DNA of 46,544 bases. Source: Kiloniellales bacterium. GTDB lineage: Bacteria > Pseudomonadota > Alphaproteobacteria > Kiloniellales > JAKSDN01. Location: assembly GCA_030064845.1 (NCBI GenBank), contig JASJEC010000090.1, positions 1-46,544 of the forward strand, given 5' to 3'. Below are positions 42,273-46,544 of the stretch, one piece after another. Position 1 is the stretch's first letter. Every line of letters starts with the position of its first letter. A program made the translations under genes and the position numbers. The notes beneath the pieces were generated by a model, which ran no database searches, was not told the origin of the DNA, and worked only from the letters and a program-made list of their open reading frames with translations.

Positions 42273-43006
42273 CAGGCCTCCAGCGTGGCGAGGACGTCGT
42301 CCAGCAGGCTCGAGGCGCCGATGCGGAAGGTGCCGGCGCTGGCCCAGTCGGGCCCCAGAATGCGGTCGGCCAGCGCCAGGTACTCGCCGGCCTGGGCGGT
42401 CGTGCGGATGCCGCCCGAGGCCTTGAAGCCGACGGACCGGTCGTGGGCCTCGATCGTCGCGAGAACGGCCCGGGCCGCGTCCAGGGTCGCGCCGGGCTGC
42501 CGCTTGCCGGTCGAGGTCTTGAGGAAGTCGGCGCCCGCCTCGATCGCCGCGCGCCCTGCAGCCTCGATGGTCTTGGCGGCGCCGAGCGCACCGGTCTCCA
42601 GGATCACCTTGAGCAGACCGCTCTCGCCCATCGCCCGCCGGACCTCGGACACCACGGCGATCGCGGCCGCCCGGTCGCCGGCCAGCCAGGTCTCGAACGG
42701 CAGTACGAGGTCGATCTCGTCCGCGCCGGCGTCGAGCGCCCGCCCAGCCGCCAGGGCCGAACGTGGCGGGTCGCAGGCGCCCGCGGGGAAGTTGATCACC
42801 GTGGCGATGGCGACACCGCTGCCGTCCAGGCGCGCGCGGGCCTCGCCGACGTGCTCGGGCCAGAGGCAGACCGCGGCCACGGGACCTCGCGGCGTCACCG
42901 CCATGGCGCAGAGCCCGGCGACGTCGTCGTCCCGGCCGTCGTTGAGCGACGTCAGATCGATCAGCGGCAGCACACGCCCGGCCATGGCTTTCAGGTTATC
43001 CGCCAT
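42272..43006 (-). CDS. deoC: Deoxyribose-phosphate aldolase
   Basis: The 244-residue TIM-barrel aldolase has the first catalytic lysine in VILETGALG context (LLKVILETG) and the Schiff-base lysine in GADFLKTSTGK. The VGFKASGGIRT block is also typical. It splits deoxyribose-5-phosphate to acetaldehyde and glyceraldehyde-3-phosphate, the exit step for sugars released by DeoA. The start is ATG at 43006 (MADNLKAM), overlapping the cdd 3' end by 11 bp; the frame is open further upstream inside cdd. No deoB (phosphopentomutase) is in the window. Confidence 0.94.
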   Translation of the reverse strand: MADNLKAMAGRVLPLIDLTSLNDGRDDDVAGLCAMAVTPRGPVAAVCLWPEHVGEARARLDGSGVAIATVINFPAGACDPPRSALAAGRALDAGADEIDLVLPFETWLAGDRAAAIAVVSEVRRAMGESGLLKVILETGALGAAKTIEAAGRAAIEAGADFLKTSTGKRQPGATLDAARAVLATIEAHDRSVGFKASGGIRTTAQAGEYLALADRILGPDWASAGTFRIGASSLLDDVLATLEA

Positions 43007-43403
43007 GGCCGCTCCGCTCGAAGGTGAAACCGTGGGGCAGGAGTTCGCCCAGGCTGAAGCTGGCCCTGAGGCCGTCCGGCCCGCAGACGTGGACCGGCGT
43101 CTCGGGCCCGGCGAACTCGGCGAGCCGCTGGCGGCAACCGCCGCAGGGGGTGCACAGCGGCTCGCCCCCGGCCAGGACGACCACTTCGGCGATCCGGCGC
43201 TCGCCGGCGGCGACCATGGCGCCGATGGCGCCGGCCTCGGCGCATTGGCCCTGGGGATAGGCGACGTTCTCGACGTTGCAGCCGGCATAGAGGCCTCCGC
43301 CCGCCCCGCGCAGGCAGGCGCCGACCCGGAAGCCGGAATAGGGCGCGTGGGCGTTCTCCCGGGCCCGCGCCGCCGCCGCGATCATGTCTTCGAGCTGGCT
43401 CAT
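42996..43403 (-). CDS. cdd: Cytidine deaminase
   Basis: The 135-residue enzyme has CNVENVAYPQGQCAEAGAIG, holding zinc ligand Cys54 and the proton shuttle Glu56. PCGGCRQ supplies zinc ligands Cys87 and Cys90. It converts cytidine and deoxycytidine to uridine and deoxyuridine in the cytosol, supplying DeoA with substrate. Start at 43403 overlaps the end of the permease gene; the stop overlaps deoC. The homotetrameric short form is expected from its length. Confidence 0.95.
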   Translation of the reverse strand: MSQLEDMIAAAARARENAHAPYSGFRVGACLRGAGGGLYAGCNVENVAYPQGQCAEAGAIGAMVAAGERRIAEVVVLAGGEPLCTPCGGCRQRLAEFAGPETPVHVCGPDGLRASFSLGELLPHGFTFERSGHGG

Positions 43404-44374
43404 CGTTCCTTCACGTAGGGGATGCCGCTGGCCTTGGGCGCCACGGCCCGGCCGACGAAGCCGGCCAAGAGTACCACGGTCAGGACATAGGGCAGCGCCT
43501 GGATGACCTGCACCGGAATTTCGCCGACCCCGGGGATCTCGACGCCCTGGAGACGGATCTGCAGCGCCTCGGCGAAGGCGAAGAGCAGGCAGGCGAGCAC
43601 CGTCGGCACGGGCCGCCACTTGCCGAAGATCATGGCCGCCAGCGCCAGGTAGCCCTTGCCGGCGGTCATGTCGCGCACGAAACCGGCGGCGTGGGCCGTG
43701 GAGAGATAGGCGCCGGCGATCCCGCAGAGCGCGCCGCAGAGGATCATCGCCCGGTAGCGCAGGAAGGCGACCGAGATCCCGGCCGTGTCGACCGCCTGGG
43801 GGTTCTCGCCCACAGCGCGCAGCCGCAGCCCGAAGCGGGTGCGGTAGATCAGGACCGCCAGCAGCGGCACCAGGGCGATGGTCAGATAGACCAAGGAGTT
43901 GTGCCCGCTCACCAGCTCGGCGTAGAGCGGGCCGAACAGGGGCACGGTTTCCAGCGTCTCGGACAACGGCAGGGCCCAGCCGACGAAGCGCGCCCCGCCT
44001 TCCAAGGCGGGCGTCTGGCCGGCCAGGCCGAACCAGGCGATCGCCAGCGTCGGCCCCAGGCCGGCGACCAGAATATTGATCGCCATCCCCGAGACCACCT
44101 GGTTGCCGTTGTGGGTGACGCAGGCGTAGGCGTGGACCAGCGCGAAGGCCGTGGAGACCAAGACGGCCGCGAGCATGCCGACCCAGGCCGAGCCTGAGAC
44201 CGCCGCCGCCGCCGCCGCGGCGAAGGCGCCGGCCAGCATCTTGCCCTCGAGCCCGATGTCGATCACGCCCGAGCGCTCGGCGATCATGCCTGCGAAGGCC
44301 GCAAGCACCAGAGGCGTCGCCAGGCGCACCGTGGCGTCGGCCAGCAGCAGGAGAATCAGCAGGGCCTCGCCCAT
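43400..44374 (-). CDS. Nucleoside ABC transporter permease 2
   Basis: The 324-residue membrane protein has eight to ten hydrophobic segments and the motif EGKMLAGAFAAAAAAA following RSGVIDIGLEGKM. The cytosolic loop RTRFGLRLRAVGENPQAVDT contacts the ATPase. This is the BmpC/YufQ-NupQ type of permease that pairs with a BmpB-type permease and a BMP-family lipoprotein in nucleoside importers. The ATG at 44374 overlaps the upstream permease's TGA. Confidence 0.92.
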   Translation of the reverse strand: MGEALLILLLLADATVRLATPLVLAAFAGMIAERSGVIDIGLEGKMLAGAFAAAAAAAVSGSAWVGMLAAVLVSTAFALVHAYACVTHNGNQVVSGMAINILVAGLGPTLAIAWFGLAGQTPALEGGARFVGWALPLSETLETVPLFGPLYAELVSGHNSLVYLTIALVPLLAVLIYRTRFGLRLRAVGENPQAVDTAGISVAFLRYRAMILCGALCGIAGAYLSTAHAAGFVRDMTAGKGYLALAAMIFGKWRPVPTVLACLLFAFAEALQIRLQGVEIPGVGEIPVQVIQALPYVLTVVLLAGFVGRAVAPKASGIPYVKER

Positions 44375-45471
44375 CACGCGCTCCCCGGGGCGGCGGCAAA
44401 GAGCGCTTCGATCGGGCGCCGGAAGATGTTCTCGAGGGCGCCGCAGAACAGGATCACCAGGCCCTGAATGACCACCACCATGTCGCTCGTGAAGGTGGGG
44501 ATGTCGAAGGCGAGTTCCGAGCCGCCCTGGTAGAGCGCGCCGAACAGCAGCGCGGCGAAGATAACGCCCACCGGGTGGTTGCGGCCCATGAGGGCGACCG
44601 CGATCCCGGTGAAGCCGAAACCCGCGGTGAAGCCGAGCATCAGCCGGTGCTGCACCCCCATGATCTCGTTCACGCCCATCATGCCGGCGAGGGCGCCCGA
44701 GATAACCATGGCGAGCACGATGTTGCGCCCGGGCGAGATGCCGGCGAAGACCGCCGCCCGCTCGTTCGCCCCGACGGCGCGCAGCGCGTAGCCCCAGCGG
44801 CTGCGCCAGAGGAACAGCCAGATCAGGAGGCAGCAGGCGAGCGCCCAGAGGAAGGTGATGTTGAGCGGCGAGCGGCCGGTCTCGAGGCCGAGCGCCTGCA
44901 GCAGCTCGTGGGCATAGGGCAGGAAGGTCGACTCGTCGAAGCGCACCGTCTGCGGCGATTGCTGGCCCGGCGCGATCAGGACCTCGACCAGGAGATAGTT
45001 GAGCAGGATCGCGGCCAGGAAGTTGAACATGATGGTCGTGATGACCGTATGGCTGCCGCGCGCCGCCTGGAGGTAGCCGGGCAGGAAGGCCCAGGCGCCG
45101 CCGAAGGCCGCCGCCGCGAGGATCGCCAGGGGCAGCACCACGGGCCAAGGCCAGCCGCCGAGCGCCAGACAGAGCAGCGTGACGCCGAGCCCGCCCAGCA
45201 TGGCCTGTCCTTCGCCGCCGATGTTGAACAGGCCGCAGTGGAAGGCGATGGCGACGGCCAGCCCGGTGAAGATGAAGTTGGTCGTGTAGTAGAGCGTGAA
45301 GCCGAACTGCTCCCACGACCCCACGGCGCCCAGCACCAGCGCGCGCAGCGCGATCCAGGGCGACTCGCCGACCGCGATCACGACCAGCCCGCTGAGCACC
45401 AGCGCGGCCAGCAGATTGATCAGCGGGATGAGCGCCAGATCGACCCAGCGCGGCACGGCCAGCCGGGTCAC
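44374..45471 (-). CDS. Nucleoside ABC transporter permease 1
   Basis: The 365-residue membrane protein contains FHCGLFNIGGEGQAMLGGLG, the hallmark of BMP-type nucleoside permeases, and the ATPase-coupling loop SRWGYALRAVGANERAAVFA. It is the YufP/BmpB partner of the next permease. The start is GTG at 45471, overlapping the TGA of the ATPase gene (GTGA); extensions upstream run back into that gene and are not supported. Confidence 0.92.
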   Translation of the reverse strand: MTRLAVPRWVDLALIPLINLLAALVLSGLVVIAVGESPWIALRALVLGAVGSWEQFGFTLYYTTNFIFTGLAVAIAFHCGLFNIGGEGQAMLGGLGVTLLCLALGGWPWPVVLPLAILAAAAFGGAWAFLPGYLQAARGSHTVITTIMFNFLAAILLNYLLVEVLIAPGQQSPQTVRFDESTFLPYAHELLQALGLETGRSPLNITFLWALACCLLIWLFLWRSRWGYALRAVGANERAAVFAGISPGRNIVLAMVISGALAGMMGVNEIMGVQHRLMLGFTAGFGFTGIAVALMGRNHPVGVIFAALLFGALYQGGSELAFDIPTFTSDMVVVIQGLVILFCGALENIFRRPIEALFAAAPGSA

Positions 45472-46544
45472 GCCGCCGCGCCCTCGACGCCGGCCATCAT
45501 CAGGCCGATTTCGCGGGGGTCGGCGGTCCGGGGATCGATCGGTCCCTGGATCCGGCCGTCGCACATGACCAGCAGCCGATCCGACAGGCTGAGCACCTCC
45601 TCGAGCTCGGCCGAGACGAGCACCACCGCCTTACCCGCGTCGCGCAGCGCGACCAGCCGCCGGTGGATGAACTCGATGGCGCCGATGTCGACGCCGCGGG
45701 TCGGCTGGCCGACCAGCACCACCGAGGGGTCGCGCTCCAGCTCCCTGGCCAGGACCAGCTTCTGCTGGTTGCCGCCGGAGAAGGAGCCGGTGCGCAAGAC
45801 GGGGTCGGCCGGCCGCACGTCGAAGGCCGCCATCAGGCCGCGGCAGTGGCCGAGAATGTCCGGGCGGCGGCTGAGCAGCGGACCGTTGAAGTCCGGCAGG
45901 TCGTGGTAGCCGAGCACGGCGGTCTCGCTGGCGTCGAAGGAGGCGATCATGCCCATGCGGTGCCGGTCCTCGGGAACGTGGGCGAGGCCGAGGCGGCGCA
46001 GCGTGCGCGGCCTGCCGGACCCGCGCAGCGCCGCCAGGTCGCGGCCGTGCAGAAGGATGCGCCCGGAAGACGCGTCGCGCAGGCCGGCCAAGGCCTCGAG
46101 CAGTTCGCTCTGGCCGTTGCCCGAGACCCCGGCGACGCCGACGATCTCGCCGGCCCGGACCTCGAAGCTGACGTCCTTGACCCGCGCCACCCCGGCCCGG
46201 TCGACGACGCTCAACTGCTCGACCTGGAGCAGCGCCTCCCCGGGTTCCGCCGGAGCCTTCTCGACTCGCAGCAGGACCTTACGGCCGACCATCATCTCCG
46301 CGAGCTCCTCCTTGGAGGTCTCCTCGGTCCGCTTGGTGCCGACCACCGCGCCCGTCCGCATCACGGTCACCCGGTCGGTGACGTCCATGATCTCCTGGAG
46401 CTTGTGGGTGATCAGAAGGACGGTCTTGCCCTCCTCCTTGAGGCGGCGGAGGATCCGGAAGAGGTAGTCGGTCTCCTGGGGCGTCAGGACGGCGGTCGGC
46501 TCGTCGAGGATCAGCGTCTCGGCGCCGCGATAGAGCACTTTGAG
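45468..46544 (-). CDS. Nucleoside ABC transporter ATP-binding protein (partial)
   Basis: The gene enters from the right edge, so its N-terminal part, including the first Walker A and signature, is outside. What is seen starts in the first domain at the Walker B (ETLILDEPTAVLTPQE) and H-loop (VLLITHKLQEI). A second complete domain follows with GVSGNGQSELLE as the Walker A, in which the usual Lys is Gln, then SGGNQQKLVLARELERDPS and VLVGQPTRGVD. A degenerate second site is normal in BMP-type and sugar ATPases. It energises the two following permeases; the expected BMP lipoprotein gene would lie further right. Confidence 0.93.
   Translation of the reverse strand, partial: LKVLYRGAETLILDEPTAVLTPQETDYLFRILRRLKEEGKTVLLITHKLQEIMDVTDRVTVMRTGAVVGTKRTEETSKEELAEMMVGRKVLLRVEKAPAEPGEALLQVEQLSVVDRAGVARVKDVSFEVRAGEIVGVAGVSGNGQSELLEALAGLRDASSGRILLHGRDLAALRGSGRPRTLRRLGLAHVPEDRHRMGMIASFDASETAVLGYHDLPDFNGPLLSRRPDILGHCRGLMAAFDVRPADPVLRTGSFSGGNQQKLVLARELERDPSVVLVGQPTRGVDIGAIEFIHRRLVALRDAGKAVVLVSAELEEVLSLSDRLLVMCDGRIQGPIDPRTADPREIGLMMAGVEGAAA

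Overview
The window reads as chromosomal DNA of a hopanoid-making alphaproteobacterium, most likely of the Rhodospirillales/Kiloniellales kind. The GC content is very high, genes are packed tightly, and GTG and TTG starts are common. Typical alphaproteobacterial families are present (DUF1127, DUF2336, the HspQ/YccV family, a CtrA-type box). I see no rRNA, intact tRNA, CRISPR array, insertion sequence or phage gene. No gap without a gene exceeds 300 bases.

Layout. 1-7.7 kb: housekeeping enzymes (DUF1223, transglutaminase-like protein, histidine phosphatase, SGNH esterase, FIST sensor protein, aldo/keto reductase, ThpR, and a class III sirtuin overlapping an Fe-S uracil-DNA glycosylase-like gene). 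7.4-8.9 kb: a 296-bp direct repeat of the glycosylase 3' end brackets an alpha/beta hydrolase on the other strand; the second copy is a headless pseudogene. 9.2-10.4 kb: a cation/proton antiporter of visibly lower GC. 10.6-13.0 kb: a SufR-like cysteine-rich regulator divergent from a Rieske protein with a large uncharacterised helical C-terminal domain; the space between them is full of operator-like repeats. 13.1-21.6 kb: metallopeptidase, SDR, DUF1232, outer-membrane barrel (with a perfect CtrA-type box), two-gene divergence of an EamA transporter and acetoacetyl-CoA synthetase, an unknown galactose-binding-like protein, an aminotransferase, a DUF1127 peptide with an intrinsic terminator, and a GST.

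21.7-32.1 kb: the hopanoid locus. hpnB-C-D-E-shc-hpnG run on the plus strand and lead from farnesyl diphosphate through presqualene diphosphate, hydroxysqualene and squalene to hopene. hpnH and hpnA lie on the minus strand: HpnH adds adenosine to hopene and HpnG then removes adenine. hpnM (periplasmic MlaC-like) follows divergently. hpnI/J/K, hpnN, hpnO and hpnP are not in the window.

32.3-40.9 kb: DUF2336 protein, MFS transporter, a DegP-type protease followed by a response regulator/histidine kinase pair, a short DksA-like zinc-finger protein coupled to an EamA transporter, hspQ, and a second DUF1127 peptide. 40.9-46.5 kb: a minus-strand nucleoside uptake and salvage operon (ABC ATPase, two permeases, cdd, deoC, deoA), in which consecutive genes overlap; the ATPase gene runs off the right edge.

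Most of the window is ordinary. The parts I would look at first are the Fe-S-type regulator facing the Rieske/helical fusion protein, the bracketed hydrolase, and the palindromic repeats.
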